Origin: Betaproteobacteria bacterium
GTDB lineage: Bacteria; Pseudomonadota; Gammaproteobacteria; Burkholderiales; SG8-41
DNA length: 8,502 nucleotides
Assembly (NCBI GenBank): GCA_029883965.1
Contig: JAOUIN010000095.1
Location: 1-8,502, forward strand
Reading direction: 5' to 3'
Translations under genes and position numbers: made by a program
Shown here: positions 1-5,549 of the stretch, piece after piece
Numbering within the stretch: position 1 is the stretch's first letter
Layout: each line of letters starts with the position of its first letter
Notes under the pieces: generated by a model
Told to the model about the DNA's origin: nothing
The model's database searches: none
The model's input: only the letters and a program-made list of their open reading frames with translations

Positions 1-265
1 GCCGGAGGTGGTAGAGGCCATCGGCAGCCGCGCTACGGTGATCGTCGACAGCGGATTTCGTCGTGGTGCCGATGTGGTCAAGGCGCTGGCGCTGGGGGCG
101 AACGCGGTGATGATCGGCCGCGCCACCCTCTACGGCACCGCGGTCGCGGGTGAAGCGGGTGCCGCGCGCGCGATCGAAATCTACCGTGACGAGCTTGACC
201 GGTTGCTGGCGCTGATCGGCTGCCCGGACATCAGTGCGCTGGATGCGGGTTACCTGGTGCGCTGA
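1..265 (+). CDS. FMN-dependent alpha-hydroxy-acid dehydrogenase, C-terminal part (cut by left edge)
   Basis: About 88 C-terminal residues are visible; the frame is open to base 2, so the real start lies outside the window. The stretch reads VDSGFRRGADVVKALALGA and then VMIGRATLYG. This is the glycine- and arginine-rich FMN-phosphate-binding end of the TIM barrel in the L-lactate, mandelate and glycolate oxidising family (LldD/GOX type). These enzymes oxidise 2-hydroxy acids to 2-oxo acids using FMN. The substrate cannot be told from this fragment, because the discriminating active-site loops are upstream. The stop TGA is at 263-265, and only 27 bases separate it from the end of the convergent integrase gene, with no clear terminator between them. 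The family call is firm; the substrate is open. Confidence 0.9.
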   Translation, partial: PEVVEAIGSRATVIVDSGFRRGADVVKALALGANAVMIGRATLYGTAVAGEAGAARAIEIYRDELDRLLALIGCPDISALDAGYLVR

Positions 266-292
266 CCTGCGGCATTCACGGCCCTGACGCAC

Positions 293-1318
293 CTACGCTA
301 CGCCACCCGGTAAACGCCGTTCCTCCGCGCGATCCAGCGGGCTCCTGACGCCGCGGCCGCCCTTGTTCATGACATGGGTGTAGATCATCGTGGTTTCAAC
401 GCTCTGGTGGCCCAGCAGTTCCTGCACCGTGCGGATGTCGTAACCCCCTTCGAGCAGATGCGTGGCGAAGGAGTGGCGCAAGGTGTGGCAGCTGACATGC
501 TTGGTGATGCCTGCCGCCCGCGCCGCCTGCTTCACCGCGCGAATCAGATAGTTCTCGTAGACGTGATGGCGCCGGATTTCGCCGGTGGCCTTGTCGACCG
601 ACAGCTTGTACGACGGAAATACGAACTTCCAGCCCCAGTCACGCGCGGCCCGCGGATATTTCACCGCCAATGCCGTCGGCAGTTCAACCCCGCCATACCC
701 CGCAGCCAGATCCCGGTCATGGAGCAACCGCACGCGGACGAGATGCTGCTGCAACGGTTCGATGACGGCGGCAGGCAGCATCGTGACGCGATCCCTGGCG
801 CCCTTGCCATCGCGGACGATGATCTGCCCGTAGCCGAAATCAACGTCCTTGACCCGCAGCTTCAGACACTCGCGCAGCCTCAGCCCTGCGCCGTAGAGCA
901 GGCCGGCCATGATCCATCTCGGGCCCGCGAGCTGCTCGAGAATCCGTGTCACCTCAGTCCGGGTGAGCACCGTTGGTGTGCGTGCCGGGCGTTTCGCGCG
1001 GTCCACTCCCTCCAGCCACGCCAGCGGCTGACCCATCGCCTCCCGATACAGGAACAGCAGCGCGGACAAGGCCTGGTTCTGTGTCGCGGCGGCGACCCTG
1101 CGGTCTCGTGCGAGGTGGTTGAGAAACGCGGTAACCCCGGCTTCGCCGATTTCGCGCGGATGACGCTTGCCGTGAAAATGGACAAAGCGCCGGATCCAGT
1201 GCACATAGCTTTCCTCGGTGCGCGGGCTGTAATGCTTGCGCCGGATGGCATCGCGTACCTGCTGCAGCAGCCGCGGTTTGGGCGCGGCCACGCCCGGGCT
1301 GAACTCATCCGCCGCCAT
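293..1318 (-). CDS. intI: Integron integrase (IntI-type tyrosine recombinase)
   Basis: This 341-residue tyrosine recombinase should recombine attC sites of gene cassettes with attI. The N-terminal SAM-like DNA-binding domain covers about residues 15-110 and contains RRKHYSPRTEESYVHWIRRF. The catalytic residues are Arg147 (in GAGLRLRE), His278 and Arg281 (HTLRHS), His304 (LLGHQS) and the nucleophile Tyr313 (YTHV). All of these sit one position from the IntI1 residues as I recall them. The IntI-specific insert is present at about 213-236 (LPTALAVKYPRAARDWGWKF) and separates it from XerC/XerD. The frame is open upstream to an ATG at 1441, but the ATG at 1318 is chosen because AGGGGG lies 4 nt before it and the length then matches IntI. 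The longer form would also run through the candidate cassette promoter and attI repeats. The gene looks intact and points away from the cassettes, the classic integron layout. It is GC-rich like the chromosome, which suggests long residence. Confidence 0.95.
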   Translation of the reverse strand: MAADEFSPGVAAPKPRLLQQVRDAIRRKHYSPRTEESYVHWIRRFVHFHGKRHPREIGEAGVTAFLNHLARDRRVAAATQNQALSALLFLYREAMGQPLAWLEGVDRAKRPARTPTVLTRTEVTRILEQLAGPRWIMAGLLYGAGLRLRECLKLRVKDVDFGYGQIIVRDGKGARDRVTMLPAAVIEPLQQHLVRVRLLHDRDLAAGYGGVELPTALAVKYPRAARDWGWKFVFPSYKLSVDKATGEIRRHHVYENYLIRAVKQAARAAGITKHVSCHTLRHSFATHLLEGGYDIRTVQELLGHQSVETTMIYTHVMNKGGRGVRSPLDRAEERRLPGGVA

Positions 1319-1335
1319 GGATCCCCCTGCCTGGA

Positions 1336-1359
1336 TTGACTGGTCGATAACCCGGTCAA
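1336..1359. promoter_or_regulatory. Inverted repeat upstream of intI, possible operator
   Basis: TTGACTGG (1336-1343) and CCGGTCAA (1352-1359) form an inverted repeat with one mismatch and an 8-base spacer. It sits 18-41 bases ahead of the intI ATG, between that start and the outward cassette promoter. It could bind a dimeric regulator of intI, or the TTGACC on the minus strand could serve as a -35 element. I found no good matching -10. No LexA-type CTGT-N8-ACAG box is visible here. Confidence 0.3.
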
Positions 1360-1372
1360 CGCGCCGGCGGGG

Positions 1373-1401
1373 TTGAGGATGACGTGACACCGACATATGA
1401 T
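1373..1401 (+). promoter_or_regulatory. Candidate cassette promoter Pc
   Basis: TTGAGG (1373-1378) and TATGAT (1396-1401) are separated by exactly 17 bases. The -10 matches the sigma-70 consensus at 5 of 6 positions and the -35 at 4 of 6. It lies between intI and attI and fires toward the cassettes, which is where an integron's Pc is expected. A start of transcription near 1408 would give a leader of about 85 nt before the first cassette gene. This is a reading of the sequence only; there is no direct evidence of activity. Confidence 0.55.
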
Positions 1402-1423
1402 GGGCATCAGCCTGGTGCAAAAC

Positions 1424-1483
1424 GTCAACAAAAAATGTCACCTAAATTTGGCAACTAAAAATGTCAACTACTACTAGTTATGT
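1424..1483 (+). other. attI: attI-like recombination region with direct repeats
   Basis: The point of cassette insertion is inferred to be G|TT at 1477/1478, within GTTATGT, which fits the core GTTRRRY with one mismatch. To its left are two near-identical 15-mers, CAACAAAAAATGTCA (1426-1440) and CAACTAAAAATGTCA (1452-1466), set 26 bases apart. A third CAAC follows at 1465-1468. Known attI sites carry extra integrase-binding direct repeats on this side of the crossover, so these repeats are good candidates for that role. The segment is markedly AT-rich compared with intI. Its exact left limit is not certain. Confidence 0.6.
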
Positions 1484-1490
1484 TTCTTAA
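1461..1490 (+). CDS. Short reading frame crossing attI into cassette 1 (possible translation enhancer)
   Basis: ATG at 1461 opens a nine-codon frame (MSTTTSYVS) that crosses the recombination point at 1477/1478. It stops with TAA at 1488-1490, two bases before the ATG of the first cassette gene. Another seven-codon frame (MSPKFGN) lies just ahead at 1435-1458. Cassette 1 has no visible Shine-Dalgarno sequence. In class 1 integrons a short frame in attI1 (ORF-11) is known to boost translation of cassettes without a ribosome binding site, and this could be an analogue. The short frame itself has no clear ribosome binding site, so this is speculative. Confidence 0.25.
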   Translation: MSTTTSYVS

Positions 1491-2047
1491 AAATGAATAA
1501 CGAGGAATATTTCAAAGTTTCTGAATTAGAGCGCGCCGGCCGCACGAAAGAGGGCTTTGCGTTATTAACTAAACTAGTTGAGGAAGGGCATCCGTTGGCT
1601 TTGTTAGACTTGTCGGCGCGCTACTATTCAACAGAGGGTTATGCTTATCCTGTAGAAAGAATACCTACTGATCTCGCGAAAAGTGAAGAATTAGCGGTAC
1701 TTGCTAAGCAAGAATTAGAAAGACTGGCGAGAGACGGTGATGGTGAAGCAATGCGTATGCTCGCAAGCACCTATTTCGGTCATTGGCATCCGGTTCATGA
1801 GAAGTCGGTAGAAAAAGCAGAAGAGCTATTATTAAAGGCGTACGAGGCAAATTGCTATTTTGCTGCCAATGACCTTGCTACATTTTATAGTGGTAGTGAT
1901 CTCGAAAAAGCAAAATTTTGGTATAAAGAAGCGGATAAACATGATTGTAGAGTTGTGCATGATCAAAGGCTTGAAACATAACAACTCAGCCCACTGGGAC
2001 GCCTCACCGCGGCTTCGCCGCGCTGGAGTCGCCCGTGGCTTCCAACG
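1478..2047 (+). mobile_element. Integron gene cassette 1
   Basis: This 570-base unit lies between the crossover points G|TT at 1477/1478 and 2047/2048. It contains one gene with a 15-base leader and then an attC. The coding part is clearly richer in A+T than intI and the flanking genes, and uses codons such as TTA, AGA and GAA freely. This fits cassette capture from another genome. The attC stem overlaps the gene's stop codon, the compact arrangement usual for cassettes. Confidence 0.85.
1493..1981 (+). CDS. Sel1/TPR-like repeat protein carried by cassette 1
   Basis: This is a 162-residue soluble protein with no signal peptide or membrane segment. It shows helical-pair repeats of the Sel1/TPR kind. 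The clearest are around residues 83-116 (DGEAMRMLASTYFGHW, then KAEELLLKAYEA) and 117-150 (AANDLATFYSG, then LEKAKFWYKEAD); a degenerate one lies near 17-50 (EGFALLTKLVEEGHPLALLDL). Sel1 repeats make solenoid scaffolds for protein-protein contact, so the partner and role cannot be read from this. The start at 1493 follows only AT-rich sequence without a Shine-Dalgarno, so it probably depends on Pc and upstream translation. The stop TAA (1979-1981) lies inside the attC R'' core. Cassettes of this type often encode small proteins of unknown function; a role in phage defence or stress is possible, but nothing here shows it. Confidence 0.8.
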   Translation: MNNEEYFKVSELERAGRTKEGFALLTKLVEEGHPLALLDLSARYYSTEGYAYPVERIPTDLAKSEELAVLAKQELERLARDGDGEAMRMLASTYFGHWHPVHEKSVEKAEELLLKAYEANCYFAANDLATFYSGSDLEKAKFWYKEADKHDCRVVHDQRLET

Positions 2048-2053
2048 TTAGGC
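1976..2053 (+). repeat. attC: attC recombination site of cassette 1
   Basis: The R'' core ACATAAC (1976-1982) and R' core GTTAGGC (2047-2053) pair through TAAC/GTTA. Inside, GGG and CCC arms, CTC (2003-2005) with GAG (2026-2028), and a perfect apical hairpin CGCGGC-TTC-GCCGCG (2008-2022) build the imperfect folded stem. Single unpaired bases occur on one arm, like the extrahelical bases that IntI reads in single-stranded attC. The crossover is G|TT at 2047/2048. R'' has one mismatch to RYYYAAC. Confidence 0.88.
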
Positions 2054-2750
2054 CGCTGAGAAACGGGATCAGATGAGTAAAGGCCTCAAGACCTTCCTTG
2101 CATATAGCGCGGCGGTGTTACTGCTTTCGGTCGCATACTATGGATATGTTTTGTGGTCGCATCCGCCATCTCCAGAAAGAGAGACCTTCCTCTCAGAAGT
2201 TGGTGAAGGCGTCGGTGAAGTTGCCCTTTGGGTCTTCGTGTTTATCTACGTTCGGACAGCAATAAAGCTTGTCATGGGTAAAGGTCCGCTAGCGCGACGC
2301 CTCTTGCCAGACTATTCGGCTCCGGCTAGTACGAGCTATCTCGGTCATCTCGTCGTTTACTTGGATCGAAGCCATATCTATTTCGGTGTTGCAGCAGTCG
2401 CACTTGTCCTTGTCCATATCGCTTTAATGGGACTTCGAACTGATATTCTATTTTTTCCCGTAGTTCTGGCACTTGTTCTATGGCAGGGACTGTTCGGCTT
2501 GTTCTTGTCCTGGCGCCGTACGCCTCGGGACCTGAGAAAGATGTCATATTTCGTTCACGCGCAACTCATCACGGGCGTTGCAATTGGCGTCTTTGCCTAC
2601 TTCGGGCATCTTCTAATTGATAATTGACGTGAGGCTGGAAGCATCGGGGAAACTCTCGCAAACGCGGCCTAACAACTGCGTCAACCCGCTCGCTACGCTC
2701 GCTCGGGCCGGTCCACCGCTAAGCGGTAGACCGACCGGTTACGCAAAGCG
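2048..2750 (+). mobile_element. Integron gene cassette 2
   Basis: This 703-base unit lies between G|TT at 2047/2048 and G|TT at 2750/2751. It has a 25-base leader, one membrane-protein gene, a 39-base gap and an attC. Its base composition is intermediate, less GC-rich than the flanking chromosome. It is the last cassette; the chromosomal rRNA methyltransferase gene follows with no gap. Confidence 0.85.
2073..2627 (+). CDS. Five-helix membrane protein, possible heme b / ferric-reductase-like domain (cassette 2)
   Basis: This is a 184-residue integral membrane protein with helices at about residues 8-28, 46-67, 101-120, 124-146 and 161-182. Histidines sit at helix ends: His101 and His115 in helix 3 (H-X13-H), His162 and His179 in helix 5 (H-X16-H), plus His92 in the loop before helix 3. 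Paired histidines in neighbouring helices are how ferric-reductase-like and cytochrome b membrane domains hold heme, so a heme-binding electron-transfer role is plausible. No NAD or flavin domain is attached, so a partner would be needed. The loop ARRLLPDYSAP and the SWRRTPRDLRK segment are basic, as expected on the cytoplasmic face. GGGA lies a few bases before the ATG at 2073 and supports that start. The family assignment is tentative; it may be an undescribed cassette family. Confidence 0.75.
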   Translation: MSKGLKTFLAYSAAVLLLSVAYYGYVLWSHPPSPERETFLSEVGEGVGEVALWVFVFIYVRTAIKLVMGKGPLARRLLPDYSAPASTSYLGHLVVYLDRSHIYFGVAAVALVLVHIALMGLRTDILFFPVVLALVLWQGLFGLFLSWRRTPRDLRKMSYFVHAQLITGVAIGVFAYFGHLLIDN

Positions 2751-2756
2751 TTAAGA
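2667..2756 (+). repeat. attC: attC recombination site of cassette 2, distal end of the array
   Basis: R'' is a perfect GCCTAAC (2667-2673). R' reads GTTAAGA (2750-2756), off the consensus GTTRRRY only at the last base. Inner arms GCGT/ACGC and AACC/GGTT pair. An apical hairpin is formed by GGTC (2710-2713) and ACCGC (2715-2719) with GCGGT (2723-2727) and GACC (2729-2732), with a TAA loop. A side branch holds a tandem CGCTCGCT (2687-2694 and 2696-2703). Bases 2751-2756 belong to the chromosomal side of the crossover and include the stop codon of the opposing gene. Confidence 0.85.
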
Positions 2757-3905
2757 TTCCTCTTTAACCTTCCGCATACTCCCCGCCACCAGTTCGTATT
2801 TGAACAACCGGCATTCCAGCGCGCCGTTAAAGAGCGGCGTGCGACGCGAAGGTTTTAATCGCATGATCTTGGCGATGCGCAAATCCGCCGTCAGGATATA
2901 GGCGGTCCAGCCGCTGTAGCGCTGTTTGAGGATGTCGCCGAGTTTCGGGTACCACGCCGCGAGAACTTCGAGTTCTTCGAGGCGCACACCGTACGGCGGG
3001 TTGGTGATCAGCACGCCGGTGGGTGTCGGTGGTTTGGAATCCTCGAAGCTGCATTGTTTGAGTTCAATGTAGGGCTCCAGCCCCAGCGCGGCCACGTTCT
3101 GCCTCGCCTGCGCGATCGCATCGCCGCTCCGATCATGCCCATAACTCATTGATTTTATTGATTTATTTTCCTGTGTGACAACCTGTGTGCGCAGCGTTTC
3201 CCAGGCCTTGTGGTCGAAATTGCGCAGTTTCTCGAAACCGAAACGCCGGTTCATGCCGGGCGCGCGTTTGAGCGCCATCAGCGTGGCTTCGATCAGGAAG
3301 GTGCCGCTGCCGCACATCGGATCGAGCAGCGTCTGCTCCGGCGTCCAGCCCGCCAGTTTCAGGATGCCGGCGGCGAGATTCTCGCGCAGCGGTGCCTCGC
3401 CGGTGGCGCTGCGCCAGCCGCGCTTGAACAATGGATCGCCCGAGGTGTCGAGGTAGAACACGGCCTCATCTGCGGTGAGGAAAAGGTGGATGCGCACATC
3501 GGGCGCGCGCGTGTCGACATCAGGGCGTTTGCCTTCGGCCTCGCGCAGCACATCGCACACGGCATCCTTGACGCGCAGCGTGACGAAATCCAGGCTCTGC
3601 AGCGGGCTTTTGATCGCCGCGGTTTCGACGCGAATGGTTTCATTCGAACTGAACCACTGTGTCCACTGGAGCTTGCGCGCCGCGGCATAGATGTCGTTCT
3701 CGTCGCGGTAGCGGCAGTGGCCGATGCGCCACAGCACGCGGCTGGCGATGCGGCTTTCGAGGTTGATGCGGTAACACAGCGCGTACGGGCCGCGAAAGCC
3801 GGTGCCGCCATCGACCGGGCGCACGTCCTGTGCGCCGAGCGCGGTCAGTTCTTCGCCGAGCACGCCTTCGAGGCCGCGCGGACAGGTTGCGAAAAACTGT
3901 TCCAT
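2751..3905 (-). CDS. rlmL: THUMP-domain SAM-dependent RNA methyltransferase, RlmL-like
   Basis: This 384-residue enzyme is expected to methylate guanine N2 in 23S rRNA (RlmL, the N-terminal half of E. coli RlmKL) or a similar RNA. The N-terminal MEQFFATCPRGLEGVL is the usual family start, followed by a THUMP RNA-binding domain at about 45-155. The Rossmann methyltransferase domain has the SAM-binding motif DPMCGSGTFLIEA (195-207) and the catalytic NPPY (302-305). It is far shorter than the fused E. coli RlmKL (about 700 residues), so the RlmK half is absent here. An ATG at 3944 would add 13 residues, but the start at 3905 is preferred. There the ATG comes one base after the stop of the HIRAN gene (TGACATG), which suggests translational coupling. 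Residues about 241-255 are coded by an unusually AT-rich stretch. The stop TAA (2753-2751) is formed by the integron's last recombination core. Confidence 0.88.
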   Translation of the reverse strand: MEQFFATCPRGLEGVLGEELTALGAQDVRPVDGGTGFRGPYALCYRINLESRIASRVLWRIGHCRYRDENDIYAAARKLQWTQWFSSNETIRVETAAIKSPLQSLDFVTLRVKDAVCDVLREAEGKRPDVDTRAPDVRIHLFLTADEAVFYLDTSGDPLFKRGWRSATGEAPLRENLAAGILKLAGWTPEQTLLDPMCGSGTFLIEATLMALKRAPGMNRRFGFEKLRNFDHKAWETLRTQVVTQENKSIKSMSYGHDRSGDAIAQARQNVAALGLEPYIELKQCSFEDSKPPTPTGVLITNPPYGVRLEELEVLAAWYPKLGDILKQRYSGWTAYILTADLRIAKIMRLKPSRRTPLFNGALECRLFKYELVAGSMRKVKEES

Positions 3906-3906
3906 G

Positions 3907-4323
3907 TCAGCGTGCCGCCGCGGCGACCGGCTTGAGGTCGACATAGACTTCGAAGCGGATGCGCTGCCAGGGGTTGCGCGCCTCGGTCAGGCGCACGATG
4001 CGTGCCTTTACCGCCGCGCCATGATCCATCTGCCGGGCGACGTCGCTGTTCTCACGCCGCGGCACGTAGCCGAGCATTTCGCCGCGCCACTCCACGCGCA
4101 CAGCGTTGGCATCGTGTCTGTTCTGCGGTTCGCGCACCAGGGTGAGCGTATCGCCCACGCGCATCATCTCCCACAGCCCCTTGCCTTCGTAATACTGGAA
4201 TCCGGCCAGCGGCGACTGCTGCACGATGATGCGCGCGTCGGTGGCCTGTGCGGCAGCGGGTAGCGCAGCGGTGGCGGCCAGCAGCACGGCGGCCAGCCGC
4301 AAAGTTGCGATGATGTGGTGCAT
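3907..4323 (-). CDS. Exported HIRAN-domain protein
   Basis: This is a 138-residue protein. Residues 1-25 form a signal peptide, with a hydrophobic core LAAVLLAATAALPAAA and likely cleavage after AQA (24-26), so it should be secreted or periplasmic. The rest is a single HIRAN domain at about 35-128, recognised by LVREPQNRHDANAVRVEWRG and LGYVPRRENSDVAR. HIRAN domains are best known from HLTF/Rad5 helicases, where they bind DNA 3' ends. Stand-alone exported copies exist in bacteria, but their ligand is not established to my knowledge. The gene lies 5 bases after the CopD-like gene, with AGG a few bases ahead of its ATG, and one base before the rRNA methyltransferase start. It is therefore surely co-transcribed with both. 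Confidence 0.85.
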   Translation of the reverse strand: MHHIIATLRLAAVLLAATAALPAAAQATDARIIVQQSPLAGFQYYEGKGLWEMMRVGDTLTLVREPQNRHDANAVRVEWRGEMLGYVPRRENSDVARQMDHGAAVKARIVRLTEARNPWQRIRFEVYVDLKPVAAAAR

Positions 4324-4328
4324 GTAAC

Positions 4329-4739
4329 CTAAAACGGTTTGATGACGACGAGGATGACCGTCGCCAGCAGAATCAGCACCGGAATTTCGTTGAACCAGCG
4401 GAACCAGACGTGGGAGCGGGTGTTGCGATTTTGCTCAAATTTACGCAGCAGGCTGCCGCAGGCATGGTGATAACCAATCAGCAGCACCACCAGCACCAGC
4501 TTGGCATGCATCCAGCCGCCGCTAATGCCGTAACCCAGCCAAAGCCACAGGCCAAAGGCGAGCGCCGGCACCGCGAGCAGCGTCATGAAGCGGTAGAGCT
4601 TGCGGCCCATCAGCAGCAGGCGTGCGCGTGCGGTGTCGTTGTCCTCCATCGCCAGGTTGACGAGGATGCGCGGCAAATAGAACAGCCCCGCAAACCAGGA
4701 AATGACAAATACCAGATGGAAGGTTTTGACCCAAAGCAT
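4329..4739 (-). CDS. hemJ: CopD/HemJ-family four-helix membrane protein
   Basis: This is a 136-residue membrane protein with four helices, at about residues 5-25, 50-70, 76-95 and 116-134. It carries the family marks: FHLVFVISWFAGLFYLPR at the N-terminus with His8, GWMHAKL with His78 and Lys80, and RWFNEIPVLILL ending in VVIKPF. HemJ proteins oxidise protoporphyrinogen IX to protoporphyrin IX in heme synthesis in bacteria without HemG or HemY. Related proteins are often annotated as CopD. The C-terminal RxxNExP motif favours the HemJ type. Whether this organism has another protoporphyrinogen oxidase is unknown from the window. It follows the ABC permease by 9 bases and precedes the HIRAN gene by 5, so it is part of the same run. 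Confidence 0.82.
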   Translation of the reverse strand: MLWVKTFHLVFVISWFAGLFYLPRILVNLAMEDNDTARARLLLMGRKLYRFMTLLAVPALAFGLWLWLGYGISGGWMHAKLVLVVLLIGYHHACGSLLRKFEQNRNTRSHVWFRWFNEIPVLILLATVILVVIKPF

Positions 4740-4748
4740 GGCGCAATG

Positions 4749-5534
4749 TTACTGCAGAAGCCGGCGCCGGGTCAGTGCCAGCGCGATATAGAAGCTCACG
4801 ACGGCATACGCGGCGAGCACCGCAATGTTGAGCAGCCAGGTCGGCGGTATTTCGCCGGCAACCAGCGGCCGGGCGAGGCTGACGGCGTGCGTCAGTGGCA
4901 GCAACTGTGCGACGGCCTGCGCGGCGGCCGGCAGCTGGTCGAGCGGGAAGAACACGCCGCACAGCAGCATCATCGGCGTCACGCACAGCGTGAAGTAGTA
5001 CATGAAAAAATCGTAACTGGGCGACAGCGCAGTCATGATCAGCCCCAGTCCGGAAAATGCGAGGCCGGTGAGGAAGATCAGCGGGATCACTGCCAGCGCC
5101 AGCGGTGAGGGCACCAGCCCGAGCACGGTGGCGACGATCAGCACCGCGCAGCCGGACAGAAAACTCTTGCTCGCGGCCCATACCAGTTCGCCGAGCATGA
5201 CGTCGTCCAGCGTCAGCGGCGCGTTGAGAATCGCATCCCAGGTCTTCTGCACATGCATGCGCGAAAATCCGGAATACATGGCTTCGAACGATGCGCTCAT
5301 CATGGTGCTCGAGCAGACAATGCCGGCGGCAAGAAAGCCGATGTACGACATGCCGCCGACGTCGTCGAGCATGCGGCCGAGGCCGTAACCCAGGCCGAAC
5401 ATGTACAGCAGCGGGTCGGCGAGGTTGCCGAGCATCGACGGGATCGCGAGCCGGCGCCACACCAGCAGGTTGCGCCGCCACACGTGCACGAAGCGCAGGC
5501 TGAATTGCGGCGGGGTCCAGTGCTTTATGGTCAT
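4749..5534 (-). CDS. ABC-2 type exporter permease, NodJ-like
   Basis: This is a 261-residue inner-membrane permease with six hydrophobic segments, the size and pattern of ABC-2/NodJ permeases. Typical marks are PLLYMFGLGYGLG near residues 42-54, AGIVCSSTMMSASFEAMYSG near 71-90, and LCGVFFPLDQLP, the family's conserved loop, near 191-202. The NodJ family exports lipo-oligosaccharides in rhizobia, but most homologues outside rhizobia are general multidrug or polysaccharide-type exporters of unknown substrate. It pairs with the ATPase gene 15 bases upstream, and AAGAG precedes its ATG. The two together make a complete minimal exporter. Confidence 0.9.
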   Translation of the reverse strand: MTIKHWTPPQFSLRFVHVWRRNLLVWRRLAIPSMLGNLADPLLYMFGLGYGLGRMLDDVGGMSYIGFLAAGIVCSSTMMSASFEAMYSGFSRMHVQKTWDAILNAPLTLDDVMLGELVWAASKSFLSGCAVLIVATVLGLVPSPLALAVIPLIFLTGLAFSGLGLIMTALSPSYDFFMYYFTLCVTPMMLLCGVFFPLDQLPAAAQAVAQLLPLTHAVSLARPLVAGEIPPTWLLNIAVLAAYAVVSFYIALALTRRRLLQ

Positions 5535-5549
5535 GCTCTTGCGGCCATG

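Noticed and set aside
374..1339. Plus-strand open frame opposite intI
   Set aside because: It mirrors the integrase coding strand, and its translation is low-complexity and unrecognisable.
1319..1441. N-terminal extension of the integrase from an ATG at 1441 (382 residues)
   Set aside because: The added 41 residues do not look like IntI, the ATG at 1318 has a strong AGGGGG ahead of it, and the extension would cover the promoter and attI repeats.
1319..1480. LexA box controlling intI
   Set aside because: No CTGT-N8-ACAG or near match could be found by eye.
2687..2703. Tandem CGCTCGCT as a CRISPR or satellite repeat
   Set aside because: There are only two copies, and they are explained as a branch of the attC fold.
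3210..3935. Plus-strand open frame opposite the RNA methyltransferase gene
   Set aside because: It is the shadow of a gene with firm THUMP and SAM-binding motifs.
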